Shown: positions 26,441 through 36,861, numbered from the stretch's first letter. The stretch is 64,000 nt of DNA from Solen grandis (GCA_021229015.1 CM037783.1:9495324-9559323), one strand, 5' to 3'. Notes: generated by a model not told the origin, from the sequence alone. Made by a program: numbers and translations.

Positions 26441-28377
26441 AATATAATCCTCTACTTTCCTTTACCACATATGATCTAAGTGTAGTAGCCCTCATTTTAA
26501 TAATGATATAAGCGGCCACTAATTTGCGTTTTACGGGTTCAAGAGAACAGGCAGTGTAAAAGAATACCAAAGATGGTATAGAGTTTATATAAAAAATTTA
26601 ATGAATTTAACAATCTATAATTACAATCTAACCTATTTTGAAATGTTCACTTAAATAATCATGAAATAAGAAAAGGAATTAATGAATAGTTACCCAAGGT
26701 GGAGTACACGATGCAAAACCAGAAAGGCTTTACTGACATCTCCCCGTAAGAGAGAAAAAGCAGGACATATAGAGCAAGAAATTATGTAACCAAAGCATAA
26801 AATGCACGAGAAGAGGAGAAAAGAACATTCTACATGGGGAAAACAAATTAACTAAGATAGTTGAGATACTTAAGATACGATATACGGTCATTAGAATAAA
26901 CCCAGATCAATCAGTCTGAAAGTTACTTTCAGGCTGATCCATTTTATTACGGTTTGATATGGGCTAATACCATTGAGATGACAAGGGGACATAGCAAACT
27001 AGGTTTGTTCAGGCTACTCTATGGACAGTTGTTATATTTACAATTATGTTCAAATACTGGATCATCCAATATCTACAATGATTTTTTTTTTGGTAAACCA
27101 GGTAAATAAACTATGTTGTTGTTTTTTTGTTTTGCTTTTTTTTTTTTTTTTGTGTGTGTGGTACTTATACATTTTTGTGCAGTTGACCTAAATATGAAAA
27201 GAATCATGAATCAGTCTCTAAACACATACTTATGACAGGGCTTTAATTTTCTAGTAGAATACAGGGCATTAGGGTTGAGAGTCCAACATAGTATAACCCT
27301 TTCCCTCATAGAGGACACCATGAAAAGACCTATGAGAACAGCATAAAACCAGATCAGCCTGCGAGTAACTCGCAGGCTGATCAGGTTTTATGCTGTTCGC
27401 TGCTCCTCAGTGGTCTGGAAATGAGGAATTAGTAAATAAATTTGGTAAGGTTTAACTGTGGTTTTCTGCAGATCAGGCTTTATGTGGTACCTACTGAGTG
27501 CATCAAAATGAGTCTATATGAGGGAAAGGGATAAATTGCATATCTAACAAGTAAAACATGATATGTAAAAATAGTCTCACCTGTCATTCATCAATCTATT
27601 GTCATTCACGTCCAGGTAAGTGTTGGACTTGTTGGACACTTTATCCAAACCCTGACATGACTGATCCATATCTACTACCAGCTTCCTACGACTGAAGTCA
27701 TTCTCAGCAATTTTAGCCTGTATTTCCTCAAAAAGCTTTCTTTCTCTTTTCAACTCTTCTTCTTTTACTTTTGCTTTGTGTGCCTCTATCCTTCTCAGTT
27801 TCTCAGTAACGGATTCGATTTCATTATTCTCCTCTCTGTTTAAATGTTCAGGCTCACTATTTATTCCTTTGTCATCCTGAACTTCTTTCTTCACTCTATT
27901 TTTCTTTTCATCAACATTGCAATCTTCTTGTTTCAACTGGATTTTATGTAATGTCTCTCCTTGACCCAAAATTATTTTCCCTTTCTCAAACTTGGCCTTT
28001 TTAACTATACCAACATTTTTCTGATGTTTGCCATGCTTATCTGTTGGATCATCATCTTTAAGTTCTTTCAAAAGATATTCAACAGTGTCTGCACATTTCA
28101 GATTTTCTTTTAACAATAATGAATCTGGATTTTTCTTTTCTAGGGCCTTTTTATCAATGATACATTCACTGGATTTAAGCTTGTTAGAATCAATTACCCC
28201 TTTTCTGGGCCCTGGTCCATCCCTGGTCTTCCTCTTTCCCATACTGACTACTACCCTGGTCCTATTTCTTCTGCTCCTGTTTCCATGGCATCCCGGTTCC
28301 TGACTGGCAGGATCAGTGTACACATGGTCTAACTCTCTCCTGACAAACTCCTCTTTCTTCCTCCCATGGATTCCCAT
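9945..28377 (-). CDS. MAP3K14-like: NIK-like kinase with a TAZ-type zinc finger (18 coding exons, 3' end missing)
   Basis: Coding exons on the minus strand are 28377-27581, 25325-25196, 24715-24495, 24152-24137, 23743-23254, 22769-22635, 22133-21988, 21314-21096, 20491-19687, 19400-19264, 18793-18656, 17852-17723, 16661-16518, 16113-15848, 15174-15027, 14262-12718, 11758-11510 and 10030-9945. All phases agree and sum to 5802 nt (1934 codons). The ATG at 28377 directly follows an in-frame TAA. Order: basic and coiled-coil N-terminus, acidic stretch, TAZ-like domain (about 724-803), kinase (about 1020-1305), Ser/Pro-rich tail. The kinase and the segment before it (GIILTE) resemble vertebrate NIK, which activates IKK-alpha in non-canonical NF-kappa-B signalling; that role is inferred for this protein. 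Exon 18 ends in phase 0 at a donor site, so the C-terminus lies beyond the gap. Confidence 0.88.
10209..11053 (+). mobile_element. ACAAGAGGGCC-family repeat (right-arm copy)
   Basis: Partner of 6182-7026, intronic between kinase exons 17 and 18. It shows the same internal tandem structure. Confidence 0.75.
11777..11988 (-). mobile_element. MITE with hairpin (right-arm copy)
   Basis: Partner of 5250-5459. The hairpin spans 11882-11950 and differs in the loop and in one base next to it, as expected between alleles. Confidence 0.75.
12718..14262 (-). CDS. MAP3K14-like: Exon 16: long Ser/Pro/Gln-rich tail
   Basis: A single 1545-nt exon encodes residues about 1308-1822. It has an acidic patch (NSEEDYEDLEEK in this arm), many Pro-x-Gln and Ser-Pro sites, His/Gln-rich stretches and a basic motif SKRRRKEPVF that could be a nuclear localisation signal. 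The first codon is shared with exon 15 (phase 1). No folded domain is recognised. Vertebrate NIK also has a poorly ordered tail that binds TRAFs and IKK-alpha, but I see no diagnostic motif that transfers this role. Confidence 0.85.
14303..14533 (-). mobile_element. Second MITE family copy (right arm)
   Basis: Partner of 2698-2927 in the intron between kinase exons 15 and 16, with the same ends and interior in reverse orientation. Confidence 0.6.
15027..19400 (-). CDS. MAP3K14-like: Exons 10-15: NIK-like protein kinase domain
   Basis: Exon 10 (19400-19264) encodes the pre-kinase segment ending EGIILTEFK. Exon 11 has the glycine loop GNGMSG and ends CVKE, with Lys1077 as the ATP-binding lysine. 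Exon 12 carries helix C (KEEIELWSEL) and YGAIR. Exon 13 has the catalytic loop HEDIKADN (Asp1167), split across exons 13-14 as HEDIK/ADN. Exon 14 has ADFG (1187-1190), then WSPQ in place of the APE motif, EVWAA in place of DVWS, and SGQPPW. Exon 15 has the C-lobe (RQEQRPTAEKLL-like REQRPTAEKLL). HED where most kinases have HRD is paralleled by HGD in NIK. The key Lys, Asp and DFG residues are present, so activity is plausible, though Glu to Gln in APE is unusual. Confidence 0.87.
15410..15647 (-). mobile_element. AACCCTTTCCCTCATA-type MITE (right-arm copy)
   Basis: Allelic partner of the copy at 1588-1825 in the opposite orientation, with the same terminal repeats and central hairpin. Confidence 0.85.
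17000..17232 (-). mobile_element. tRNA-derived SINE (right-arm copy)
   Basis: Reverse-oriented partner of the SINE at 4-236. It lies in the intron between kinase exons 12 and 13, with the B box (ggaatcgaacc on the plus strand) near 17166-17176. Confidence 0.75.
17240..17722. repeat. GA-rich simple sequence in a kinase intron
   Basis: From about 17480 to 17695 the intron between exons 12 and 13 is dominated by gagaga, gacaga and related short repeats. No gene is seen. Confidence 0.7.
17721..17726 (-). other. Probable GC 5' splice site of exon 12
   Basis: Exon 12 must end in phase 1 (CAAG) to join exon 13 as QGGCLTEA, which matches the kinase family. The next bases on the minus strand are GCCATC, not GT. 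The nearest GT donor (GTTAGT) breaks the frame. Confidence 0.6.
18290..18605 (+). mobile_element. pogo/Tigger-like MITE
   Basis: 316 bp, with CAGTGGAAACT at the left end and its complement AGTTTCCACTG at the right, flanked by TA (288-289 and 606-607 within 18 kb) as expected of Tc1/mariner-superfamily insertions. The interior has gtccggaatagagaata and complementary parts. No coding sequence. Confidence 0.85.
18826..19100 (-). mobile_element. SINE of the 'tttagtcccac ... cagtatttcagtca' family
   Basis: Contains ggtttaatgtccccaaaaca, gactatgtctacttgagac and, at the far end, gggttcaaacc with agccactcgacc, which on the minus strand look like the B box and A box. Same family as 33241-33298/39570-39806 and 49687-49975. 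Confidence 0.65.
19687..20491 (-). CDS. MAP3K14-like: Exon 9: TAZ-type zinc-finger domain
   Basis: The 805-nt exon opens with a Cys/His-rich block (residues about 724-803). Within it are HYADC, then six residues and CSLC, then HIGDC, five residues, C, four residues, C. This reproduces the H-x3-C ... C-x2-C and H-x3-C-x5-C-x4-C spacing of the last two zinc modules of TAZ domains in CBP/p300, including the hydrophobic helix between them (MQIFSLIC). The first module is less clear. TAZ domains bind transactivation peptides. After it comes FRVRKKLARIIGG and a Ser/Arg-rich linker. Vertebrate NIK has no TAZ domain to my knowledge. The exon joins in phase to its neighbours on both sides. Confidence 0.75.
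20492..21095. other. Intron between exons 8 and 9
   Basis: About 600 bases, AT-rich, with a plus-strand 82-codon open frame at 20649-20897 that has no recognisable feature. Nothing else supported. Confidence 0.6.
21096..25325 (-). CDS. MAP3K14-like: Exons 2-8: charged linker of the TAZ/NIK-like protein
   Basis: Seven exons encode residues 266-718. Exon 2 starts with an acidic SEDEDET; exon 3 (24715-24495) is Ser/His/Pro-rich. Exon 4 is a 16-nt microexon (24152-24137) needed to keep phase between exons 3 and 5. Exon 5 (23743-23254) has a strong acidic run (DDAEDEEEEDVDE) and a basic end (HRLKKKSMQETEARR). Exon 7 (22133-21988) has four cysteines followed by a run of seven glycines. Exon 8 (21314-21096) is Gly/Asp-rich and then becomes more ordered (NWTPTQDIADVSIPP; DLEWAIWLGQLSSK), leading into the Cys/His domain. 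Beyond composition I recognise no known fold in the linker. Confidence 0.82.
21735..21960 (+). mobile_element. Diverged hairpin MITE
   Basis: Shares the elements gataagacagctatcagatc, agggtctcctctttttgctc and gtgaggtaaagggtc with the copies at 5250 and 2698. It lies in the intron between kinase exons 7 and 8. Boundaries approximate. Confidence 0.5.
22799..23200 (+). mobile_element. Diverged ACAAGAGGGC-family repeat
   Basis: Opens aacaagagggctaggctaca and contains gctcaccagagtacc and several family-like segments, but is too diverged to delimit. Intronic. Confidence 0.4.
24720..24848. repeat. ATC trinucleotide microsatellite
   Basis: Imperfect atc/atc-acc repeats, with a perfect run of about 11 atc units at 24813-24846. 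Intronic, directly upstream (in the gene's sense) of exon 3. Confidence 0.9.
24860..25090 (+). mobile_element. Short interspersed repeat 'tttagtttactgtcgctgc'
   Basis: Shared with 53120-53285 (same order: cagtatttcagtcatata, gcgtccag, gaagacccc, gcactgaggcatcc, gtaagccagctgg, cctcacatgaaaat). Unclassified. Confidence 0.6.
25326..27580. other. Intron 1 of the coding part, with repeats
   Basis: 2.25 kb without a gene. It contains a TA dinucleotide microsatellite (26386-26438), a small hairpin near 26905-26970 (cagtctgaaagttactttcaggctg), a copy of the AACCCT MITE (27295-27531) and a poly-T/GT stretch near 27130-27165. Confidence 0.7.
27295..27531 (+). mobile_element. AACCCTTTCCCTCATA-type MITE
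   Basis: Full-length copy with the central hairpin; the last base of the right terminal repeat is altered (GGGAT). Confidence 0.85.
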
Positions 28378-28426
28378 TTATCTAGCAACTTTTCTCTAGT
28401 CCATGAATATCTGTCAGTTCAAAACC
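27581..28426 (-). CDS. MAP3K14-like: First coding exon: basic N-terminus and coiled coil
   Basis: The exon begins after an acceptor (TTGTTTTCAG) at 28427 and carries about 49 nt of 5' UTR before the ATG at 28377. It encodes residues 1-265 and ends at a GTGAGA donor in phase 2. Residues 1-60 are Arg/Lys-rich (MGKRKTRDGPGPRKG, a possible nuclear localisation signal). Residues about 183-228 are Glu/Lys/Arg-rich with heptad-like spacing and probably form a coiled coil. I recognise no other domain. Only the ATG-to-donor part (28377-27581) is coding. Confidence 0.85.
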
Positions 28427-29100
28427 CTGAAAACAATTAATCATAAACACAGTTACAGTACAGACAATGAGAAACCCATGACTCATACAAATGTATCAAC
28501 CTATATAATGTACAGTGTAGTAAACAAGTCAAAGGATGCACAATTTACCTTACTCTAATTGTCATCATCTCTCCTAATTATAATCCTCATATTAGTCAAT
28601 ATGATGTTACAGTAGTAAAACCTAAGAATTTAGTCAAGTCAAATGTATCAACATCAATATTATAGGTGGTTTATGTCTGAAACTCAGATTTTCCCTCAAT
28701 TATTTAATGGTAGTTCTTGTAGCACAAAACTGCAAGCTATAACATCTTTTCAAGAACAGGGTCCTCAACCTCTTGAGTCTATATTTAAAACTTAAGATTC
28801 TAAAATTTGAACTTTATAATTAACAAATATACAAAAAAAACATTAATATCTGGTAACATATTCAGAAATAAAATTATAGCCATTGAAACAGTTATAGATT
28901 TAGCAACTTTCATGTTGGAAATCTGCACATCTTAAATATACAGTAGAACTTCTCAGGATCACATCTGCCTGAATCACAGAAAAGTGTTGCTGCTGAGATG
29001 ATGCTTCACATACTAAAATCGGGGGAAATAAACTGTTTGAGACTGCTAAGATGTACCCGTAGCTCAAAGGTACCTTTTTGGGATGATTTACTATATATAA

Positions 29101-29850
29101 AAACAAAAGGGCCATGATGGCCCTGGGATCGCTCACCTGAGAACCAGGTATTACTGGAAGGAAAAGAAACAGCAAATATCTTATGATATAATGGAAAATG
29201 GGCTCTGCCCTCTGCCAGCCATTTTTTTTTACCAATCAAAATAATATGAATAACCTTGGTAGAGAGTGACCAATGGAACATCTGTGCCAAAAAACTTTAA
29301 AATCGAGTTAGCACTTTTAGAAAAGAAGATTTTTTCAAATTTGTAATATATACATATTAGGAAAATGGGCTCTGACCCCTGGCAACCAGTTTTTTCAACA
29401 GATCAAAATAATCTGAACAATCTTACTGAGAGTGACCTTAGGAACATCTGTGCCAAATAACTTTGAAATCTAGCCAGTACTTTTGGACAAGAAGATTTTA
29501 AAATTTGTACTATTTTATAAATATAAGGAAAATGGGCTCTGCCCCCTAACAGCCATGTTTTTCAATGAATCAAAATAATTTGAACAATCTTGGTAGAGAG
29601 TGACACAAGGAACATTCTGTGCCAAATAACTTTCAAATCTGGCCTGTAGTTTTGGAGAAGATTTTCAAATATTTTCATATGTTTTTCTTTCCGTTGACAT
29701 GGCAACCAGAGTTCTGCATGGAATCAAATTCTTTGAACAACTATGAAAGGGCATTCCTGCGAAGTTTCTTAAAAATTGGCCCTGTGGTTTAGGAGGAGAT
29801 AAAGTTAAGTTTAATGTTGATGATGGACAGTGGACATTAATTGGTCACAA
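29101..29850 (+). mobile_element. ACAAGAGGGCC-family repeat
   Basis: Opens acaaaagggccatgatggcc, with tcgctcacctgag. It contains about four degenerate tandem units around aaaatgggctctgccccctg and catgttttcaatgaatcaaa-like motifs. No open frame of note. Confidence 0.7.
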
Positions 29851-30294
29851 CAGCTAAAAATGATAGATAAATCAGGGCTATTATTTAAGGCTACACATGC
29901 TGATTGATCAAATGTGTTGTTTAACACTTTGAGTCATATACCTAGACTTGTTTGATGCATTGGCATACAGCAGACCCAGATTAGACACATCCTTCCAGAA
30001 TAATTATTTTATGTATGTATGCTGATTTTATATGTATATCTCTATAACTATTTCTAGAATGTTGACACTAATAATCTATTTTTAGAAATTTATTTGTATT
30101 AATTTATCATGTGATCAAAAGCACCTCCAAATGTAGAATACTTCAGGGATTGGTACACTGCATGTTTTGCACCCTGAAGAAGACGTTGTTGTAGGTAGAA
30201 AATGTTTAGTGAAATAAAGATCAAATGAACCCGCTTGTGTTTTAACAGGTAAAGGGTTAACATTATCAGGTAGTCAATTTGTTCAACAAATCTT

Positions 30295-30532
30295 AACCCT
30301 TTCCCTCATATATACTCATTTTGACGCCCTCAATAGGTATCACATAAAGCCTGATCTGCAGAAAACCACTGTTAAACCTTACCAAATTTAATTACAAAAT
30401 CCTCATTTCCAGACCACTGAGGAGCAGCGAACAGCATAAAACCTGATCAGCCTGCGAGTTACTCGCAGGCTGATCTGGTTTTATGCTGTTCGCATAGGTC
30501 TTTTCATGGTATCCTCTATGAGGGAAAGGGTT
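30295..30532 (-). mobile_element. AACCCTTTCCCTCATA-type MITE
   Basis: Complete copy in the reverse orientation relative to 1588, with both terminal repeats and the hairpin intact. Confidence 0.85.
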
Positions 30533-30956
30533 AAAACTCTGGAGCAAGGATATATCTTGTTGATTACCCAACAGGTCTGATTCCCTAAATCAGGCAGTCA
30601 ATGTAGGTACATGTAGTTACTTGGCTTAGTTATGATATTTTAAATCTAGCTTTGAAAGTTCAAATTCTTAGCCTGTTACCTAGCAACAGGCTTTTGTCTA
30701 CTACCACTGTGAAGTAGTCCAAGTGAAGTCAATGTTCACAGTTGGATGAAAATCAATAAGTAGCATATCATTACACACTGACATGTAATTAGTAATGTTC
30801 AATCAAAACTCAAATCAAAAGCCCTGTTAGACTCTTCAGCTAATACAAGGTTGAAGATAAAAGGTTGACTTTTAACAGGGTAATTGGTTCTTTGTAGAGA
30901 TATTTCAGATGTAATGGTTGTGGGGTATGCATGTATACATGCATAACAGAACATTT

Positions 30957-31179
30957 AACCCTTTCCCTCATAGAGGAAACCATGAAAAGACCTATGCGAA
31001 CAGCATAAAACCAGATCAGCCTGCGAGTAAGGTTTTATGCTGTTCGTTGCTCCTCAGTGGTCTGGAAATGAGGATTTTGTAATTAAATTTGGTAAAGTTT
31101 AACTGTGGTTTTCTGCAGATCAGGCTTTATGTGGTACCTACCGAGTGCGTCAAAATGAGTTTATATGAGGGAAAGGGAT
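30957..31179 (+). mobile_element. AACCCTTTCCCTCATA-type MITE, hairpin deleted
   Basis: The centre reads gcctgcgagtaaggttttatg: one arm of the hairpin is gone, leaving about 223 bp. A slip across the stem would produce this. Confidence 0.8.
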
Positions 31180-31351
31180 AAAGAATAGGGATATAAAATT
31201 GTAAGGAATCATACTAACGTTAGTGGTTGACTGAATAATAAATCATGATGAATTCGATTTTGATGATTGTCATTTATAAAGAAAATATTTGTTTTCAATC
31301 AATTTAAACTTATGTGTTTTATGTCGACTGGGAAAAAAGGTTATCACAAAT

Positions 31352-31590
31352 TATCCCTTTCCCTCTTAGAGGAAACCATGAAAAGACCTATGCGAACAGC
31401 ATAAAACCAGATCAGCCTGCGAGTAACTCGCAGGCTGATCAGGTTTTATGCTGTTCGCTGCTCCTCAGTGGTCTGGAAATGAGGACTTTATAATTAAATT
31501 TGGTAAGGTTTAACTGTGGTTTTCTGCAGATCAGGCTTTATGTGGTACCTATTGAGGGCGTCAAGATGAGTCTATATGAGGGAAAGGGTT
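31352..31590 (+). mobile_element. AACCCTTTCCCTCATA-type MITE
   Basis: Complete copy about 170 bp beyond the previous one in the same orientation. Confidence 0.85.
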
Positions 31591-33240
31591 AAGAACTACA
31601 TAAATGTTTTCACAAATAAAGACAGAAATAATAGTTAAGAAGCCAGCTATAAGCACATGATCACTACAGAGACTTATTTTCCCTTGTATATGTATAAGTG
31701 TAATGACACCTTAAAAAAACAAATAAAAAAAAAATCAATACAAATATTAACTCTTTTAATGACCACATAAAAAATGTTTTAAAAAGAACAGCATTATCAA
31801 TCAGTCATTTTCAGTCCTACCAAGAAATAAGTTCTCACAACTTTACCAAGAAACAAAGATGTCTGGCACAAAAGGTGGGTAAAAAATCACTACATTTATT
31901 ACCCACCTTTTGTGCCAGTGTCCCTTTCCCCAGAAGCAGCTTTTGTCAAATAAGCCATCTAATAATATCCCTAAGATTAAGAAAAATGTAAAATAATACC
32001 CGTTAATACGGTACAAATCCTAATTTCCATGCAAGATTTAAAGTATTTCCATGCACTCTGATACCCCAAAACAACCTCCGCTGGTTATCAGACTGTGCCT
32101 ATTTCATTTGGAGCGTCACATGACTGAATGCAAATACATATCAAAAAATGTTTTTATCCACCTATAAGTCCAGACTTGTCTATACACGGATCACGCTGAC
32201 CTTGCATGTAGCGGAAATATCCTCCTGTATTTACTTCCTGTTTTACTATTTGTTTGCTTGCGTTTAATATTCCACAGACAGTTGACATATTTCAGCCATA
32301 TGGGGATTTTTTGTCTGCATGATTAGATATAAGGCTTGTGTTGTCACCCTGCATTATCTTGTACACAAGTAGGCACATTATCTAGGGTGTAAAATTCCAC
32401 TTGCCCTCTCACCCTGGTGAATAAAAATTAGTGCAGAGTGAGTGAAAAATAAGAACATTTTGTTGTTATCTTCTTGATTTTACTATCTCAAATTTTAGAA
32501 GGGCTAGCCAGGCAAGTGATAGTTTTAGAAATTTTACACCACGGATTATTCTAACCCTCCCATGAATTTCATACTATATCATGGCAACAGAAAACATGAA
32601 CTATCACTGAATGTGATCTCTATCCCCGCATAAGAAAGAGCTATATTTCTTACAAAATACTTGACACAGTCATCTGCACGGTCTTATCTTCTAAGTGTAA
32701 AGGCACTGTCAACAATAGGTACTAAACTTCATGTAATGTGAGTGAAGGCCAGAACCAGATACCCTCTGTACAGGTGTTCCTGATCAATATTTATAGTCCT
32801 TTGACAAATGTGTTTACTTCATAGTAAAAGAGTAACATTAATATTAAACATTTACCATAGGATTAAGTAATGAAATAAAGCCAGAATACACTACCAAAAC
32901 ATATAACTGACATATTCCACAGAGATATTCTGACAAAGTACTTCATAACAACTGATACTGTATTTGTAATTGCTAGTAAAATCTTCATAAATGTACCAAA
33001 AAGGTTAAATAGGGTAGTATAAAGTAGTATACCATAAACACTTTCAAAACATGCTGCACGTGCAAGGTCATTTACAAAATGTTTGCCTTTAAAATAATAA
33101 ATGGAAAAATATAATATTAAATCTTCTTGATAAACTGTAAACTGGCTTTAAGTTTTACCTATGTACAAAAGATACCAGTTCATTTATCATGTCAAAATGG
33201 ACCAGTTTTGTTTCATCCTTAACCTCACACAGATTTGACA

Positions 33241-33298
33241 AACTTTATATATATTTTGTTTGTCCCACGACAGATTTCAGTCATTTGGAGACTATGTC
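33241..33298 (-). mobile_element. SINE, part 1, interrupted by the 6.27-kb element
   Basis: tttgtttgtcccacgacaga ... gtcatttggagactatgtc matches the SINE family of 18826 and 49687. The sequence then breaks off and resumes at 39570 with tctacatgagacag. In intact copies gactatgtc is followed directly by tacttgagac. Confidence 0.75.
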
Positions 33299-33379
33299 CC
33301 CTTCTCAAATAAGTGTGGAAAACGTGCGTTTAACGCCGTTTTATGGCGTTTTATCCGTGTAAAACGCTGCGGTATTGGC

Positions 33380-33880
33380 ACCGCGTTTTAAGTGCGTTTT
33401 TTTCTTACCGACTGCGTTAAAAGTGTGTTTTTGGTCAGATAAAATACACTTAAAACGCACTTAAGTTCGTTTTTACTGTGGTGAAAGTGTGTTTTTTTAT
33501 CAGATAAAATACACTAAAAACGCACTTAGTGCGTTTTAACTGCGTTAAAAGTGTGTTTTTTTATTAGATAAAATACACTAAAAACGCACTTAAGTGCGTT
33601 TTTACTGCGTTAAAAGTGTGTTTTTTGGTCAGATAAAATACACTAAAAACGCACTTAAGTTCGTTTTTACTGTGTTGAAAGCGTGTTTTTTGATCATATA
33701 AAATACACTAAAAACGCACTTAAGTGCGTTTTAACTGCGTTAAAAGTGTGTTTTTTGGTCAGATTTAATACACTTAAAACAATTAAGTTCGTTTACTGTG
33801 TGAAAGTGTTTTTGATCAATAAAATACACTAAAAACGCACTTTAGTGTGTTATAACTGCGGTAAAAGTATGTTTTCTGTC
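33380..33880 (+). repeat. Subterminal tandem repeat, about 65-bp units
   Basis: About seven imperfect units combine gtgcgttttaactgcgttaa, aagtgtgttttttggtcaga and taaaatacactaaaaacgca. The segment AAAACGCACTTAAGTGCGTT is itself palindromic. Similar motifs without regular spacing recur at 39420-39558. Confidence 0.9.
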
Positions 33881-35074
33881 CTAATAAGTGCATCTTTTAC
33901 TTCACTTATTTTCTGTGGTAAAAATATATTTTTTTTTTATCAGAAGCATATTTTTTCTGCCTTCAAAAGATGTTTTTGAGTCAGAAAAATAAAATTAATT
34001 TGCTTCAAAAACACACTTCTTTCAGCAAAAGAAGGCATTTATTTTGCAGAAAAAAACACACATTTTTCTGCACAAAAATAGGTATTTAAAATGCAGAAAA
34101 GATGCACTTTGTAAAGAAAGAATTTTTTTATATCATGATGTTATTTCTTGTTTAAAGGTTTAAAAGTACATAAACAATTTACATGTATAATAATTCATTT
34201 TTATTTAACACATTTATACAGTTTTAAAGATCAACCATTTATTTGATGTACATAAAATGTGATTTATAATCATGGAAATCTGTTTTGAAACACATCATTT
34301 AATTCTTGAATGCAATTACTGTTTTATTTTCAAATAGAAGCTTTAATAAAAGGTAAAAAAAGGAAGGAAAAAAGGTCCTGTGAAATATATTTTAAAAATA
34401 AATTAACTCCAGCATAAGGTGTGTGTATATGGGTAAAAAAATTTAAATAATTTACAAAAAATATGGCTAAATAAATCTAAAGATTATACAGAAAAAGGAC
34501 TGAGAAGAAAAAAAGATATATGTGTCATTTTTTTAAAAATTTGTTCTGTTCACAAGAAGTGTAAAAAAAAAACACTAAAGGGAGACAATTAAAAAGTAAC
34601 CCTGATTATCATTACACTACTGCAACTCACAATCTATTTTTAATCACTACTGCAACTCACAATCTGTTTTTAATTTAATTTTCAAAATCATTACCTTGAA
34701 TAGTTGGGAGTTATTTTGATATGAAATCAAGGGAAATAATACAAAATTGGACGAGGTACTGTAAAGTTAAGAAATTTAGTTTCTGCACTTTCACAGTTGC
34801 TGTCTTCTTATATATGAAATTCAAAGTCAAAGCCTTAGAATAGTTTTCAAGTATGTAGTAAAAAATTATTCTCTGGACTTAAATTCATTGTAATATCAAA
34901 CTAGAGCTTAGCAGAGTGGCACAAATGCTTGTCTGTTCTACATGTCAACAAAAGAGGCCCATATTTGCGATTTCAAGTAAGAAGACCATAAGGTGTAAAG
35001 AGTAAAAAAGAAAAAAAAATTACACAGTGTAGAAGAAATGTAATTGCTTTGAACATACAATTTCAATAAAATTT

Positions 35075-35400
35075 CTAAGTTAAAAAGGGGCATAACTCCA
35101 AACATTTTCTGAAAATAATGTCCCTTGTTTTACAATTGCACCTTGTCATGATTATCAAGCCTTCCAAGTTTTGTGTTGATAACAAAGTTTTCAAGACTTC
35201 CTACTTATTAAGCAATTCCGACCTAAATTCTTAGTTTAAAAGGGGCGTAACTCAGAAAATATAGCTTGCAGAATAATGCCCATTGGTTAAAAACTGCACT
35301 TTGTCATGATAATAAAGTATTCTAAGTTTCGTGTTGATACCTTTAAAAGTCTTTGAGAAATAAGTTTCATTAAAATTTTTGCATGACAACGACAATGGCG
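35075..35400. repeat. Two tandem copies of a roughly 150-bp repeat
   Basis: aaaaggggcataactcc ... ttgtcatgattatcaagcct and aaaaggggcgtaactcag ... ttgtcatgataataaagtat are diverged tandem units within the 6.27-kb element. Confidence 0.6.
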
Positions 35401-35498
35401 AGATCATAATAGACTTTTTCTTTGAAACAGACATGCTAATTCAAAAATTGGTCTCGGTAAAAGTTACAGTTCCTGGTTTCTGCATTTCCCAATCTCAC

Positions 35499-35574
35499 CA
35501 TCTACTTATATTTCAAGTTTTGAAGTAGCCTTGGGTAGTCGATGCTCATATTGTACTGCTTCTGACAGTCAGTC
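35499..35574 (-). ncRNA. Candidate leader exon inside the 6.27-kb element
   Basis: 76 bp between CTTATCCTTCAG and a GTGAGATT donor. It reads MSIDYPRLLQNLKYK then a stop in one frame, but that frame does not join the next exon. Probably untranslated or a uORF. The next supported acceptor on this strand is at 28427, the start of the kinase's ATG exon. Confidence 0.35.
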
Positions 35575-36218
35575 CTGAAGGATAAGGAAAAGCTTACATT
35601 AGCTCAAAAGATAAGTAGTATATTTGTCTAACACATATAATATGATCAGGTTTCTTAAATTTCAACAAACAAAAATTCATTTGACAACAAGAAAATGTGT
35701 CTCTGCAACATTGATGCCACGCTTGCATAATGTTGGTCACAACATAGTATTTGCCTGTGTATTTAAAAGCTTATTATCTTGATGTACATTTTGTATCAAG
35801 TTTCATGATGATGTGAATTCATCTACATCGAAAAAAAAGAAAAAGAAGCTTAAACACAAAGTTAAACCTGAAGCAGGACAACTTATTTCACCATGTTCAT
35901 TCAACTGTTTAATATATGTCACAGCCAAAAGCATTTGAAAATTAAATAGTTCATATCAAGATGTTCATTTGTAAAAATTTTCATGAAGATGTGATACCAT
36001 CTTAAAAAAAAAAAAAAAAAAGCAAAGGCAAACCTGAGGTGTGATGGACGGACACAGAGACTTAAAATCTAAAGACCCCCCCCCCCCCAAACACACACAC
36101 ACCTGCATATGAGTTATAGGCATAAAAAAAATGGATAAAACCTAAGCATACACAGAAGCACACTATGGGACATTCTAGTTATTTACGTTGATGAAGTATG
36201 TATGCAACAAGTACTTAC

Positions 36219-36324
36219 ATAAAGTATGGACACTGTACAGATCTTCACTTCCAGTAACCTGACCTCTAGTAGATGATTGTTCATTTGTTGATGGATGATA
36301 GAATCTGTTGTAGTCAGCTTTCAT
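36219..36324 (-). ncRNA. Candidate leader exon with a short upstream ORF
   Basis: 106 bp between TTTTGAACAG and a GTAAGTACTTG donor. An ATG at its first base opens a 35-codon frame (MKADYNRFYHPS...) that meets a stop when joined to 35574. The other two frames are closed. So it is either a uORF-bearing leader exon or part of an unrecognised small transcript. Confidence 0.35.
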
Positions 36325-36861
36325 CTGTTCAAAAATGGATCAAACAGACACATGCCACTAAAGTAACATGTCAAATCAAGTAATGTGCATGTACTTGCAA
36401 ATATTGTTTGAATATTGTAATCAAGTCTATTTAATCAATCATACCCTTAGGGTAGTCAAAAGAATGTTACAAAATAATCTGGACTCAAATAGGTACACTT
36501 TATTAATATTTATGTACTACCTATGACTCAAGATCATGTATTCTCTTCTGCAACATACTGATCAATTACTAGCAGTAACACTAATGGTGTCTGCTTTCAG
36601 ATGAATTCATTTGACAGTTTTTAATTATGGAAGAAGTAGCCAGCATTCAGAAAAGGAGAGATGGTGGACCAGTGACCTTAATTTAGTTTCATTCTAATAC
36701 TTCAAACAATTTTCTAATAATGAGCTATGGTTATAGTGCTAGGAGACGCTGATGACCTTGACTATGATAGCGAGTCAAAGAGAAAAATAAAACAAATACA
36801 CATATTTAAATCTTGGAAATTAAAATTCAAGGAATTTATGATGACCTCCTTGCTTTTTACC

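Larger units (their letters stand above)
28427..33240. other. Upstream intron or intergenic sequence, no gene
   Basis: No coding region supported. It holds the ACAAGAGGGCC repeat at 29101-29850 and three AACCCT MITEs (30295, 30957, 31352). A short inverted repeat near 31868-31918 (tggcacaaaaggtgggta ... tacccaccttttgtgcca) is an unusually tight hairpin. The rest is AT-rich. Confidence 0.6.

Noticed and set aside
26184..26570. Open frames over the TA microsatellite
   Set aside because: Their length is due to the IYIYIY translation of the dinucleotide repeat.
33380..33880. CRISPR-like regular repeats
   Set aside because: The units are contiguous without unique spacers, and the genome is animal. 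These are subterminal tandem repeats of a transposable element.
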